From: an uncultured Bacteroidia bacterium
GTDB lineage: Bacteria > Bacteroidota > Bacteroidia > J057 > CALAJH01
NCBI GenBank assembly: GCA_937922655.1
Contig: CALAJH010000064.1
Span: forward strand, 1 to 47,782
Length of the DNA stretch: 47,782 nucleotides
Direction: 5' to 3'
In this document: one piece after another, positions 29,701 through 36,058 of the stretch
Position numbering within the stretch: the stretch's first letter is position 1
How the letters are laid out: every line of letters begins with the position of its first letter
Notes under the pieces: generated by a model
What the model saw: only the letters and a program-made list of their open reading frames with translations
What the model was told of the DNA's origin: nothing
Database searches by the model: none
Position numbers and translations under genes: made by a program

Positions 29701-32700
29701 GTATTGCGTTGCCAAGTTGGTAATTTGCGGATTGACTTGATTGACGAAAATCGACGCCGTCGTCGAAGAGCCGCATCCTTGGGCCGAGGTGAACGTCGCC
29801 GTCAAAATATTGGCTTGGTTGAAAACCACGCCCGCACCCGAAGGATTAAAGAAATAGTTCGTGCCGTTAAACGATACGCCCGGACCCGTGATAACGCCGC
29901 CCGGAGGATTGGTACCGATTTGAATCGGCGCGGAGTTGTGGCACGTCGATGCCGGCAAACCAACAATCGACAAACCCGGCGTTTGATTGACCACCACCGT
30001 AGTCGATACGGAGTATTGACAATCGACGCCCGGCTCGGTCGAGGCCGCTATACCCGAGTAAGTAATGGTATTCGACCCGATGGTGGCCAACGCGGGGTTG
30101 AAGGCGCCTTGCGGCGTAATGCACGTTCCGCACGAGGCGCTGAACGTTCCGCCCGCAATCGACGCGGTGTATTGTTGCAAACCGTCGGCGGAGCAGAACG
30201 GACCCGCAGGGCCGCTTATCGTCGGTACGCCGCCGGCGACGCTCACCACGCGAAGCGTACGCGTCGTGCTGTAAGGACAACCGTTCAACGAACCCGAGTA
30301 GGTAATCAAATAGTTGCCCGGCGTCAATCCCGACGGATCCCATACGCCCGAACTGCTTGTTACCCCCGTACCCGAAAACACGCCGCCCGCGGGAGTACCC
30401 ACCAATTGAACGGCCGACGAGCTTTGACAGAACACCGATTGTTGCGGAGCGGTGATTTGCGGTTGCGGGTCGTTTATCGTAATTGTAATCGTCGAAGAAA
30501 AATCGCAAGGATCGGTTCCCGTCCACGTAATTTGAAATACGCCGCCGCCCACCGCTTGGTTCGACGGTCGGAACGTGATTTGATTGCCGTTGACGACGGC
30601 GTTGAGCGTATTGGGAACGATGGTAAAGTTACCGCCCGACGGAGTCGCCGTAATTACCACGTCTTGGTTGTCCGAACGACAGAAATGGTTGGCGGGGTTG
30701 TTTTCGTTGGAACGGTTGGGGTTGATGGCGATGGTCGACGCCGTGGGGGGACAGTTGATTTTGGTTACAAAACCGTCTTGTCCGCCCGCATTGGTGCTTT
30801 GAATAAACACGCCGGCGGGTTGAAGCGTAGGATAGTTGGTCGAGGCGGTAACGCCGGCGATATACACCGCGCCCGAGGCGTCCACGTCGATGCCGCGAGG
30901 TTCTTCGGAAGCGCCGCCGCCCAAATAGGAATTGTAAATAACCGCACCGTTGGAATTGAGTTTGGCAAAGTAAACATCCTGCGTACCGCTAAGCGAACTG
31001 CCGGCGTTGCCGTTGCCTACCAAAGGAAATACGGTGGCCAAGTTGGCGCTTTGGGTCGCGCCCGCCACGTGGACGTTGTTGTTGTCGTCGAAAGCAACGG
31101 CAAAGAGATTGTCCACGCCCGAACCGCCGAGATAGCTGTACCATTGGCGTTGTCCGGTCGCGTTGTAGGTAATAACCGCACCTTCGGAAAATCCGCCGGA
31201 GTTGGGGTTGATGACCGTACCTTGGGCGCCAAAGAACGAAGGCGAACTGCCGACGCCGGCCGCCACCGCAATCCTTCCCGCAGCGTTGATATCGACGTCA
31301 TAACCCGCCTCATTCGCACCGGCGTTGCCAAAGAACGTTACCCAATCGCGGGTGACGGCGCCGGCGGAAATCGAAAACTGCGCCACAAAACCGTCGCCTT
31401 CCACGGGCGAACACGTTGCACAACCAATCACGGGGTTTTGCAAAGCCACGCCCGAGTTCGACCGGGCCGAACCCGTGATGACAAGTTTATTGTTGCCGCC
31501 GATGGCCAAGCCGTAGAGCAGGTCGTTGTTTTCGCCGCCGAAGTATTGTGCGAAATCGCGGGCACCGGAGGCGGCGTTGAACCGCAATAAGAAAGCGTCG
31601 TTTTCGGTGGCGTCGGGATTGCCTTGGGAATAAGAACCGGCCAAATTGACGGTAACGAGGTCGGAAGAGTTGGAGGTACCGCCGACGTAGAGGTAAACGC
31701 CGTCGGGGCTGAAAGCCACACCTTCGCCGCGGTCGACGCCCGAGGTCGCCGGTTGTCCGTCGCCGCCGTTGAACCCGCCGTAGAGCGTGGCCCATGCAAA
31801 AGTACCGTTGTCGTTGAGTGCGAGAACGAAAGCGTCGGCGCCGCCGCCACCGTAAGTGGACTGGGATGCACCCGCGGAAACGAAAAAGTTAATCGGGTCG
31901 CCGGGGGGAGTCGGGGTTACGCCTTGGGTGAAAGCGCCCGCAAAACCGGTAACGGCGATGTTGGCGCTCGTGCCGGCACGCACGGTAACGGCGTTGGCGC
32001 CGTCGATACCGCGTCCGCCGTGAATGGTGCGCCACAAACGCGAACCGTTGGAACGATAACGCACGATGAAAGCGTCTTGCGTTACGGGGTTGGAGGCGTT
32101 GCTAAAATTGACGTTTTCGCCAAGGTTGGGAATGGTCGTCCATTGCGCGGTCGAACCGCAAACGAGTACGTCGCCGTTGGGAGCGACGATTACGTCGTTA
32201 ATTTCGTCGAACTGTCCCGAACCGAGGTAAGTGGACCAGACGAAGGCAAGGGGGTCGATGACGAGATCTTGGGAGGCGTCGTAGTTTCCGACGTCGAAGG
32301 TAACGACGCCGTCGTTAAGCCGGTAAGCGGCCGCGACGGTGTTGGAAACGCGGCCCTGATAGACGAGCGGGGCGTTTTCAATCACACGACCGTAGGGGTT
32401 GGCAATGTCGAGCCGGCCGTCGGCTTCGATGCCGACCTTTTCCGCCGCATTGTAGCGCAGGCGAATGTCCGAAACCCGCCCGCCCGGATGTACGACAAAG
32501 TCGTATTTGAGGGCGGGAGCGTTTCCGTTTTCGGCTTGGCTGTAAAAGACCAAGTCGATTTTGGGATAGACGTTTTTGTAGACGATGCTACGAAACGCCC
32601 GAACGCCGGTCACGGGAGCGGCAAGGCCCGGAGTGTAGAAGTGGGTTTCCCCTTCTTCCTCGGCCCATAAACCGCGCTCCACCTCCACGTTGGGATTCGA

Positions 32701-33012
32701 GCCCAAAAGCTCCAAATCCATACGATACAGACCGGTAATGCGCGTATAACGCCCGGCGGCCATTGTACCGGACTCCACGCGGGGAAAGACGAAGCTGACG
32801 CGGTCTTTTTGGAAAAAGAGCTTCGCGCCCTCTACGTCGGCCGTGTATAGGACGTCCGGCCGCGAATTGCCGTTAAGGTCCGCTACCTGCCCACGGTTCT
32901 CCGTGAAGCTGACACTGCGGCGCCCCAACAGCCCTTCGGCATTCGGACCGTCCGCCGCCCTTGCCCAATGACTGAGCAAAAACAGCAGCACCAACAATAA
33001 ACTGTTTCTCAT
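20782..33012 (-). CDS. Giant T9SS-exported multidomain surface protein (4076 residues)
   Basis: A signal peptide (MRNSLLLVLLFLLSHWARA) is followed by an FTENRGQV-type domain (to about 265) and an SBBP-type beta-propeller (about 265-750; repeated YxGGxxxD and VAGxTxS units). Twenty-six tandem modules of about 80 residues occupy about 755-2855, each with two cysteines in a YC...PAGGTFSGPGV...TITYSG...GCxYTT pattern. Three or so Fn3 domains (about 2945-3225), a second propeller (TADGGYVISGYTSN units, about 3228-3595), a PKD-like domain, a SprB-like repeat and two Fn3 domains follow. The C-terminal 85 residues are a type A T9SS sorting domain (LTVYPNPSQGVF ... KGVYMLQL). It should be exported by T9SS and attached to or released from the cell surface; adhesion or matrix binding is inferred. 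It has its own promoter and terminator. Confidence 0.93.
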   Translation of the reverse strand: MRNSLLLVLLFLLSHWARAADGPNAEGLLGRRSVSFTENRGQVADLNGNSRPDVLYTADVEGAKLFFQKDRVSFVFPRVESGTMAAGRYTRITGLYRMDLELLGSNPNVEVERGLWAEEEGETHFYTPGLAAPVTGVRAFRSIVYKNVYPKIDLVFYSQAENGNAPALKYDFVVHPGGRVSDIRLRYNAAEKVGIEADGRLDIANPYGRVIENAPLVYQGRVSNTVAAAYRLNDGVVTFDVGNYDASQDLVIDPLAFVWSTYLGSGQFDEINDVIVAPNGDVLVCGSTAQWTTIPNLGENVNFSNASNPVTQDAFIVRYRSNGSRLWRTIHGGRGIDGANAVTVRAGTSANIAVTGFAGAFTQGVTPTPPGDPINFFVSAGASQSTYGGGGADAFVLALNDNGTFAWATLYGGFNGGDGQPATSGVDRGEGVAFSPDGVYLYVGGTSNSSDLVTVNLAGSYSQGNPDATENDAFLLRFNAASGARDFAQYFGGENNDLLYGLAIGGNNKLVITGSARSNSGVALQNPVIGCATCSPVEGDGFVAQFSISAGAVTRDWVTFFGNAGANEAGYDVDINAAGRIAVAAGVGSSPSFFGAQGTVINPNSGGFSEGAVITYNATGQRQWYSYLGGSGVDNLFAVAFDDNNNVHVAGATQSANLATVFPLVGNGNAGSSLSGTQDVYFAKLNSNGAVIYNSYLGGGASEEPRGIDVDASGAVYIAGVTASTNYPTLQPAGVFIQSTNAGGQDGFVTKINCPPTASTIAINPNRSNENNPANHFCRSDNQDVVITATPSGGNFTIVPNTLNAVVNGNQITFRPSNQAVGGGVFQITWTGTDPCDFSSTITITINDPQPQITAPQQSVFCQSSSAVQLVGTPAGGVFSGTGVTSSSGVWDPSGLTPGNYLITYSGSLNGCPYSTTRTLRVVSVAGGVPTISGPAGPFCSADGLQQYTASIAGGTFSASCGTCITPQGAFNPALATIGSNTITYSGIAASTEPGVDCQYSVSTTVVVNQTPGLSIVGLPASTCHNSAPIQIGTNPPGGVITGPGVSFNGTNYFFNPSGAGVVFNQANILTATFTSAQGCGSSTTASIFVNQVNPQITNLATQYCQGAGNIALQATPAGGTFSFSGPANGFVAPNILQLSVLPAGQIYTVTYSGTFNGCNYTTSQTFTIIGNPTVVIQGLPNIACTGDACYNLSASIAGGTFSGPGIQGNSIDGFRFCPSGLTGGVSYTITYSGNDPSTGCNYTTSRQVTVNTTPQAFISGLSSTYCTNNACVTMVGTPAGGTFAGPGVTGNTFCPQTAGVGNHTVTYSGVASNGCFYSTSVVVTVNVSPTVTVNLNTSYCSADPCITLIGTPSGGTFSIDGVTSAVFCPSQLSLGQHVVVYSGQLNGCPYSLSTLVNIVPNPNAQITSLPTSFCTADNPITVTATPPGGQFVLSPNVQGGLNGNVLNPSAFNGNPGTYQITYTVAENGCSATTTRNFVVLQSPTAQILGYNGPVCSGGGILNLSGVPTGGTFSGPGIISGTSQFNPALAGAGTHTIVYQGVSGGCGYSTSIQVVVRQTADADILGLSPQYCTNDAAVAISGSPSGGIIQGPGVESIGGQYFFNPSSLNPGVYTIEYFGTSINGCDFYEAVNVQIVTSPTAQIFGVPSNGLLCSNGTQLCLTATPAGGSFFAPGPFGGNLMSGPGGACFNPFGLPQGVYSITYSGSVNGCEYETTVFVLVNEPPTPSITPSYEGPYCTNDPFVVMTGFPDGGTFSGEGITAGGVFNPAAINAGSTGAQVQITYSGNLNGCAYSTSITVVVNNPPVPQSINLLPVYCTTVGAFQIQGSQPPGGSYSAVPNDGVIFFNNGVWFYDAAVAGTHVITYSGNVGGCDYSTSVTVTNTPPPTPVISGLENGYCINSGPVSVTGSPAGGNFSITPNPGNALIGSGSSIIFNTAIPSDSYLITYSGNFGGCSYTTSRIVRIGTPVTPTISGLDNAYCVNAAPATLVGFPSGGTFTSVPAGAIINGNQFNPAAGVGCYEITYSGVNDFCAYTTTRIVCVNPPVAAAITNLPNFYCQTSAPIVLQGFPGGGTFSGPGVANGVFNPAGLSGPVVITYSGTYQYCQYTVTATVNVTIPPVAEILNLESEYCLSDGPVQMGGFPAGGIFETNCPVGTIQGGNFFYPSIAGPGECMITYRGNYNGCEFIVQKRVLVTAPPSVVSINGLAGPYCITAAPVQLTGTPATGSFSSNIPGLIINSGTGQAQFNPQNAPTPGTYTITYSGDIGGCEYSTTRTVTITGAPEATITGLALEYCTNYGLVQLTGTPAGGTFSYKRSSVLGEVTIPTDGFGNTYFNPATGADVYTIIYRGTYQGCPYYTTFQITVSDPPVSVIAGLQTQYCVTDEPVMPTGFPLGGAWNVTPAISFSGVPAWVNGMFNPAAGPGDFVISYTGIDGGCTYSSTWNINVVAPEQVNIFGFESPYCTTAPPVTLQSNVAGGTWFTNPINGIINGNQFSPAITGPGIFTIVYTGSILGTNHCAYTADTFIQVIPAPVPMINGLSDGAQLCTQDAPIELCGMPGGGTLSVAFEGTESPIGSYGIPALDANNNFIPSAGPGTYYITYSGVIAHCAYTTTIAVTVTEPPIASISGLSDIYCQYSQGTQPDILTGTPPGGIFVLSNGSQLTTLTGGIFPPIGQTLQPGNYIVTYFGTYNGCSYATSQNVRINLPAVAQIANVLDVICRTAEPFTLTAIPAGGTFSGPGVTGNIFSPLAAGIGTHTITYSGIYLGCPYTTTETITIVETIANINAQLNGLQATYCTNDPVVTMLGVPDSGFYSGPGVVGRFFFPSVGPGTYTLTYAGFRDNCSYTTSQTVTVYESPEFVATWQDPAVYGQEGQICVNVTNGPVVGGYRITVGTTLIYEGPRPTTPICVNRPAGIYEIVVTADSDANNHLCSATSIVVLGNPPLPPCAAPTGIQIFATESPFRISWATAPIAQAYILEYRQLGTSGPYLPLALVNAPTTEWVDLNNVFQACSTYSVRIRTICVDGATSIDYIQEDFQLPCVQGCTRPAALAFNQTSNTGGTLTWTPSQTAECYIVQYGLLEDGTFTTYGQVCNTTTVTIAGLIPGEEYCFQVLSVCAGGEISAPRRICVTLSNIACGCPTGLTATSGTNAINLSWNGVSGATGYRVEYRPTGTSTFTTLNVTGTSATLSGLNCVPYDLQVSTVCGSTISSGCGLIVAEGCGAPAGPAQFQLAIGRAALEEGYDVQSTADGGYVISGYTSNAGNRDAYLAKVSACGEIEWERTYGGNFDDESRSVAVLPGGGYAVAGFSSSFGSEAYTAYLLNINANGTINWERKFGGTDARRFYDVQVTSDGGYILTGDALKATGSTDRDLLLMKVGGTGNVEWVRTFGGVNEDIGYETIETADAFVSVGFTSSFGTSGDVYVVKTNKTNGATIWQKNYGGSQRDEGYSIAADGDNYVLAGSTRSFGTGSADAYIVKINATNGNVVWANAYGGTSFDIAYYLDVNANGNYVITGSTQSAGNGNQAYLLSANASNGSVQWGVAYGGTGSDLARSFVQTADGGYAVFGSTRSFGENASAAANFYLIKTGLQGSVDGCNSSNLTWNASNAAGTQTGTPTIVATTPVNNVVGGTSVVASVSLTRTVVCQITNCGGAAPCNLAVNVTGSTTVCPGASATLAANATGASNVTFAWAGPNGFTATGSTITVSPTTTSTYTVTATAAGCTPQSATGTVTIGNLTVSATATTAPNATVTATVSGGNAPYSVSLILNGVTIATNNNVSSTTTFGNVSAGTYTVNATSANGCTGSTTVTVSTGGTCTTPTGLTVNASGLASWNAVSGAVSYEVRYGVTGTATSGWTVLSTTATSVQLTGLQSGSTYEVQVRTICAGGQSSAFSQSVLFNGCPPPTNVTFTISGTNVTASWTAAQGAGQYTVSWRRSTVDNWTSTTTANTSYTIQNLIPGATYRFRIRSRCGTTFGPWSQEYTFTLPANREADAMVVNANESLTVYPNPSQGVFTATLATESDTRAELAVTDLAGRIIYRSTVSVVAGSNEIPVDISKFAKGVYMLQLKAALMHTVKVVVE
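24450..30760 (-). repeat. 26 tandem ~80-residue two-cysteine modules in the giant gene
   Basis: About 6.3 kb encode 26 consecutive copies of a module of 72-90 residues. Each starts near I-x-G-L-x-x-x-Y-C, contains G-x-P-x-G-G-x-F, then a Y-x-I-x-Y-S-G strand and a second Cys in G-C-x-Y-T/S-T. The spacing of the two cysteines suggests one disulfide per module. Some DNA stretches recur almost unchanged (for example CGCCGGGGCCGGAGAACGT near 24801 and near 26781), indicating duplication with partial homogenisation. Confidence 0.85.
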
Positions 33013-33075
33013 CGAGTTTATCTTACTATAAATATGTTTTGGAAACTTCTAGGCTATACCTTTTTAGTCCAATCG

Positions 33076-33104
33076 CAAAATTATGCAATCCCACGCAAAT
33101 ACAA
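33076..33104 (-). promoter_or_regulatory. Promoter of the giant surface-protein gene
   Basis: On the minus strand TTG (33104-33102), an 18-nt spacer and TAATTTTG (33083-33076) match the Bacteroidota -33/-7 layout. The predicted leader before ATG 33012 is about 55-60 nt. Confidence 0.5.
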
Positions 33105-33439
33105 TAGGTTTGCCAAATTTTTTTTTGCGTTCGATGGACTAAATGGAAAAAATCCTTCGTTTTTTCCCCGTACGGCCAAAATCGTATGCCCATTTTTGAT
33201 GGAATTTTCCAAATAGAATACGTTTTTTATGCTATATGTAGAAAAAACGACCCGATTACACGCCCATAACGCCGAAATCGGGGAACTTATTGTGAAAAGC
33301 CCATTTTATGGTTTGCATACCGACCTACAAGCGAAAACCGCACTAAAACGCGGGCTTCGCGGACTCAAACACACTCTCTCGCCGGCGCCACCGTTCGGCT
33401 CCTCACCAAAGACGTCGCCCAAAAAGCGCTTATTGCATT

Positions 33440-33455
33440 TAACTTTGTAAATTTG
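33440..33455 (+). promoter_or_regulatory. Two abutting TAnnTTTG elements before the HyfC-like gene
   Basis: TAACTTTG (33440-33447) and TAAATTTG (33448-33455) lie end to end, both full matches to the -7 consensus, 45-60 nt before ATG 33500. A -33 TTG at the usual distance is not clear. The tandem arrangement may give two staggered start sites. Confidence 0.45.
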
Positions 33456-33469
33456 CAACCGTCGGCCAC

Positions 33470-33493
33470 GGAAAGGAAAAAGGAAAGGAAAAA
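33470..33493 (+). promoter_or_regulatory. Duplicated 12-nt purine tract at the ribosome-binding position
   Basis: GGAAAGGAAAAA occurs twice in direct tandem (33470-33481 and 33482-33493), ending 6 nt before ATG 33500. It supplies repeated AGG/GGA motifs that could pair with 16S rRNA, unusual in a window where most genes lack a clear Shine-Dalgarno. Confidence 0.55.
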
Positions 33494-33499
33494 AAGAAC

Positions 33500-34414
33500 A
33501 TGGCGGGATTGCTATTGACCTTGGCGTGGAGCGGGTTGATTCCCGGAGCGCTCAATCGGGTGCGCAGCGCCTTGGCCGGGCGCAAAGGGCCCAATATGTG
33601 GCAATTTTTCCACGACATTAGGCGGTTGAGCCGAAAATCGACGGTTTACGGAGAAACAACGACGTTCGTTTTTCGATGGGCGCCCATCGTGTATTTAACG
33701 TCGCTGTTGTGCGCCTTGTCCACGCTTCCCTTGGGCGGTTCGCCCGCGCTTTTGGCCTTCGAAGGAGACTTCATCTTTTTCGCCTACGTCATGGCCCTAG
33801 GCAAATTTTTCATGATAGCGGCGGCAATGGACACGGGCAGTCCGTTCGCGGGTATGGGCGCGGTGCGCGAGGCTTTTTTTTCTCTTTTGGCCGAACCCGC
33901 ATTTTTCATTTTGTTAGGCTCGTTCGGCCTGCTTACCGGCCAAACTTCGTTCGCCGAAATATTCCGGAACGTGCATTTGTCGGATTCGTCGGCCTCGGCG
34001 CTGTTGGGGGCGTTGGCCGGTTATTTGCTGTTTGAAATTGCGCTCATCGAAACGGGACGCGTGCCCTTCGACGACCCTTCGACCCACCTCGAACTCACCA
34101 TGGTCCACGAAGCCATGATTCTCGACGCCTCGGGTCCCGATTTGGCGCTCTGGAACTACGCCGGCGCCTTGAAAATTGCCGTTTACGGCGCTTTAATCGC
34201 CGGCTTTTTCGTCTCCCCCGAACTGCCGCTCTGGGCCGCGACAATCGTTTACATCATCGTACAGCTCGTTTTCACTTCGGCCATCGGCCTAAGCGAATCG
34301 GTGCGTCCGCGTTACGCCATGCGCGACAACGGCAAACGCATCTTCGCAAGAACCGCCCTTGCCGTACTCATTTTCTTTACCGTGCTGCTCATCACCCATA
34401 AACTCGACGGCTGA
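33500..34414 (+). CDS. HyfC/HycD/NuoH-family membrane subunit (respiratory-complex or group 4 hydrogenase type)
   Basis: This 304-residue polytopic membrane protein (about 8 helices) resembles the NuoH/HyfC subunit that links the catalytic arm to the proton-pumping membrane arm. Diagnostic segments are RKGPNMWQFFHDIRRL (family RRGPxxxQxxxDxxKLL), MALGKFFMIAAAMDTGSPFAGMGAVREA (family DTGSPFxxIGxSREA) and the acidic loop ETGRVPFDDPSTHLELTMVHE, which matches the loop near the quinone/proton channel. The DTGSPF motif favours the HyfC/Ehr branch over true NuoH. The stop overlaps the ATG of the next gene by one base (TGATG), so they are translationally coupled. No hydrogenase large or small subunit, Fe-S protein or antiporter subunit is present in the window. 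Confidence 0.85.
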   Translation: MAGLLLTLAWSGLIPGALNRVRSALAGRKGPNMWQFFHDIRRLSRKSTVYGETTTFVFRWAPIVYLTSLLCALSTLPLGGSPALLAFEGDFIFFAYVMALGKFFMIAAAMDTGSPFAGMGAVREAFFSLLAEPAFFILLGSFGLLTGQTSFAEIFRNVHLSDSSASALLGALAGYLLFEIALIETGRVPFDDPSTHLELTMVHEAMILDASGPDLALWNYAGALKIAVYGALIAGFFVSPELPLWAATIVYIIVQLVFTSAIGLSESVRPRYAMRDNGKRIFARTALAVLIFFTVLLITHKLDG

Positions 34415-35064
34415 TGCAAGACCTATTGACCATCCTATTCACGGGCGCGTCGGTGTATTTGGCCGTAACGACGCACACCCAAATATTGGCGCGCCTGCTT
34501 TTTTTGCAAGGACTGTTGCTGTCGGGATTGGCGCTCGTCGAACTCGGAAACCCAACGACGACGGGTCACGACATCCCCGTCTCCCACCACACGCCGTGGT
34601 CGCCGGCGTTGATTCTGCTCGAAACCGTCGCGTTCAAAACGGTTTTGGCGCCATGGTTTTTGTCCCGGGCCGGAAAAAAAATCACCGTTTGCGCCACGGG
34701 CGGCTTTGGCAACATCGGCGCGGTCGTCGCCATTATCGTCTCGAGTTTTGCGGTCGCTCATTCGCTCGACGACTCCAAAATCCACACCGCCTATTTCTCT
34801 TCGGCCATCAGTGCGGTGTTCATCGGCTTTTACCTCATAGTTTCGAGAAAAAGTTTATTGATACACCTTGCGGCGTATCTGCTCATGGAAAACGGTATTT
34901 TTATGTTGGCGCTTGCGCTTGGAAGCGAAATGCCGATGGTCGTCCATACGGCGATTTTGGCCGACGTACTCACCGCCTTTCTGCTCATGGGTATGCTTTT
35001 ACGGCGTATTGACGAACAGCTCCACGCCACAGAATCCGAACCGCTCAGCCGGCTCAAAGACTGA
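34414..35064 (+). CDS. HyfE-like membrane subunit (NuoK-related)
   Basis: This 216-residue integral membrane protein has about 6-7 helices and resembles the hydrogenase-4 component E family, in which the C-terminal half is NuoK-like. The segment LLIHLAAYLLMENGIFMLALALGSEMPMVVHTAILADVL carries the family's conserved glutamate (YLLMENG), thought to take part in proton translocation. It begins in the stop codon of the HyfC-like gene, so the two are made together. The products should form part of one membrane complex. The partner subunits (HyfB/D/F antiporter-like, HyfG/I catalytic) are not in this window. Confidence 0.8.
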   Translation: MQDLLTILFTGASVYLAVTTHTQILARLLFLQGLLLSGLALVELGNPTTTGHDIPVSHHTPWSPALILLETVAFKTVLAPWFLSRAGKKITVCATGGFGNIGAVVAIIVSSFAVAHSLDDSKIHTAYFSSAISAVFIGFYLIVSRKSLLIHLAAYLLMENGIFMLALALGSEMPMVVHTAILADVLTAFLLMGMLLRRIDEQLHATESEPLSRLKD

Positions 35065-35266
35065 AACACAAATCGGGGCGTAAACGGCTTGACGGCGGAC
35101 GATAAAAGTAAACGGTGCAACAAAAGCGGAAGCCTTGTATTTTGGGTATTTTTGTGGCGGTCGTTGTCGATGTAAAGCCGGCGGCGTAAAAACAAACGTA
35201 AAATTTTTTTAAGCAATAAACGTTTCGCGTCAAAAGATTGTCGTAAATTATGGGCGATAAGGCTCA

Positions 35267-35485
35267 ATGCCTTTTTACGGAGTATTCCATGAACATGAAC
35301 AACGCCTTGAACAAAAGGCTTACGAAACCAAAAATTTCAAAGAACTGCTCGACGCGCCGATTGACGCGCCGCAAGAATTGACCACCGAACACGCCCAAAT
35401 ATTGAAGGACAAATTCCGGATAAAAACCATCGGCGACATGGCCAAATACAAGTTTTTCCGGGCCGCCGCCGAATTTGAACAGTAA
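35267..35485 (+). CDS. Small helix-hairpin-helix-like protein, function unknown
   Basis: This 72-residue protein starts MPFYGVFHEHEQRLEQKAYE. The second half (LTTEHAQILKDKFRIKTIGDMAKYKFFRAAAEF) has the helix-turn-helix rhythm of helix-hairpin-helix-type units, in which a short helical pair is followed by I-K-T-I-G-D-M-A. Charged and without membrane segments, it is probably cytoplasmic. It lies about 200 nt after the HyfE-like gene and may be transcribed separately. It converges on pyrR across a hairpin. No function is proposed. Confidence 0.6.
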   Translation: MPFYGVFHEHEQRLEQKAYETKNFKELLDAPIDAPQELTTEHAQILKDKFRIKTIGDMAKYKFFRAAAEFEQ

Positions 35486-35487
35486 GC

Positions 35488-35523
35488 CGTCGTCGAACGA
35501 AGCCGTTTTTTCGTCCGACGACG
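35488..35523. terminator. Hairpin between the convergent small gene and pyrR
   Basis: CGTCGTCG at 35488-35495 pairs with CGACGACG at 35516-35523, extended inward by ACGA/TCGT after one mismatch. It lies just after the stop of the small gene and just before the stop of pyrR. There is no clear flanking T-tract on either strand, so a bidirectional terminator is a guess. Confidence 0.4.
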
Positions 35524-35527
35524 AACA

Positions 35528-36058
35528 TCAAGCAATGCCGACCCAATCCGTGCCGCCGTCTTCCTTCATTCGGACGTACACCTTCTCGACGTCGAGCGTG
35601 TCGATGGCGTAGCCGACGTAGTCGGCGGCAATGGGAAAATCGCGTTTGCGTATTCTATCGACCAATACAACGAGTTCGACCCTTGCGGGCCGGCCCATGC
35701 TTACCAAAGCATCGTAGGCGGAACGTATCGTTCGCCCCGTAAACAGCACGTCGTCTATCAAAATGACGTTCATGTTTTCGATGGAAAACGAAATGCGCGT
35801 GTCTTTGGGAACGATGGGAAAGCGCCGCCGGGTTAGGTCGTCGCGAAAAAGGGTAACGTCGAGTTCGCCGTAGAGCAGTCGCGTTCCCGTTTCTTTTTCA
35901 AGCAGGGCGTGTAAGCGCTTGGAGACGTTCACCCCCCGGGGCTGCACGCCGATAACGCACGTGTCGTCAAAACTTGCGCGGTTTTCAATGATTTCCAGTG
36001 CAAGACGGGTGAGGGTAAGACGAATTTTACCTTCATCGGCAATGGTGCGCATGTTCAT
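35528..36058 (-). CDS. pyrR: PyrR-type phosphoribosyltransferase (pyrimidine regulator / uracil phosphoribosyltransferase)
   Basis: This 176-residue type I phosphoribosyltransferase carries the PRPP-binding loop VILIDDVLFTGRTIRSA (98-114), VIGVQPRGVNVSKRL near 35-49, the flexible-loop region LDVTLFRDDL and the C-terminal motif VDRIRKRDFPIAADYVG, all typical of PyrR. In Gram-positives PyrR binds pyr mRNA and causes attenuation and has weak uracil phosphoribosyltransferase activity. In Bacteroidota the RNA-binding role is less certain. The ATG at 36058 overlaps the stop of the response-regulator gene by 4 nt (ATGA); an in-frame ATG two codons later is also possible. No pyrimidine biosynthesis gene is nearby. 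Confidence 0.88.
   Translation of the reverse strand: MNMRTIADEGKIRLTLTRLALEIIENRASFDDTCVIGVQPRGVNVSKRLHALLEKETGTRLLYGELDVTLFRDDLTRRRFPIVPKDTRISFSIENMNVILIDDVLFTGRTIRSAYDALVSMGRPARVELVVLVDRIRKRDFPIAADYVGYAIDTLDVEKVYVRMKEDGGTDWVGIA

Larger units (their letters stand above)
33013..33499. other. Divergent intergenic region between the giant gene and the HyfC-like gene
   Basis: The region holds a minus-strand promoter for the giant gene, tandem plus-strand -7 elements and a duplicated purine tract before the HyfC-like gene. A 73-codon plus-strand frame (33229-33450) overlaps those -7 elements and has no recognisable motif, so it is not called. Confidence 0.5.

Noticed and set aside
24450-30760. 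Regularly spaced DNA repeats that could suggest a CRISPR array
   Set aside because: The period (about 240 nt) and the in-frame protein module show these are coding tandem repeats, not short repeats with unique spacers.
22087-31590. Very long plus-strand open frames (up to 1591 codons) antisense to the giant gene
   Set aside because: They are Arg-rich, lack any motif or signal, and mirror the repetitive codon pattern of the minus-strand gene, so they are shadows produced by GC-rich third positions.
33229-33450. 73-codon plus-strand frame upstream of the HyfC-like gene
   Set aside because: Its 3' end coincides with two TAnnTTTG promoter elements and it has no recognisable motif.
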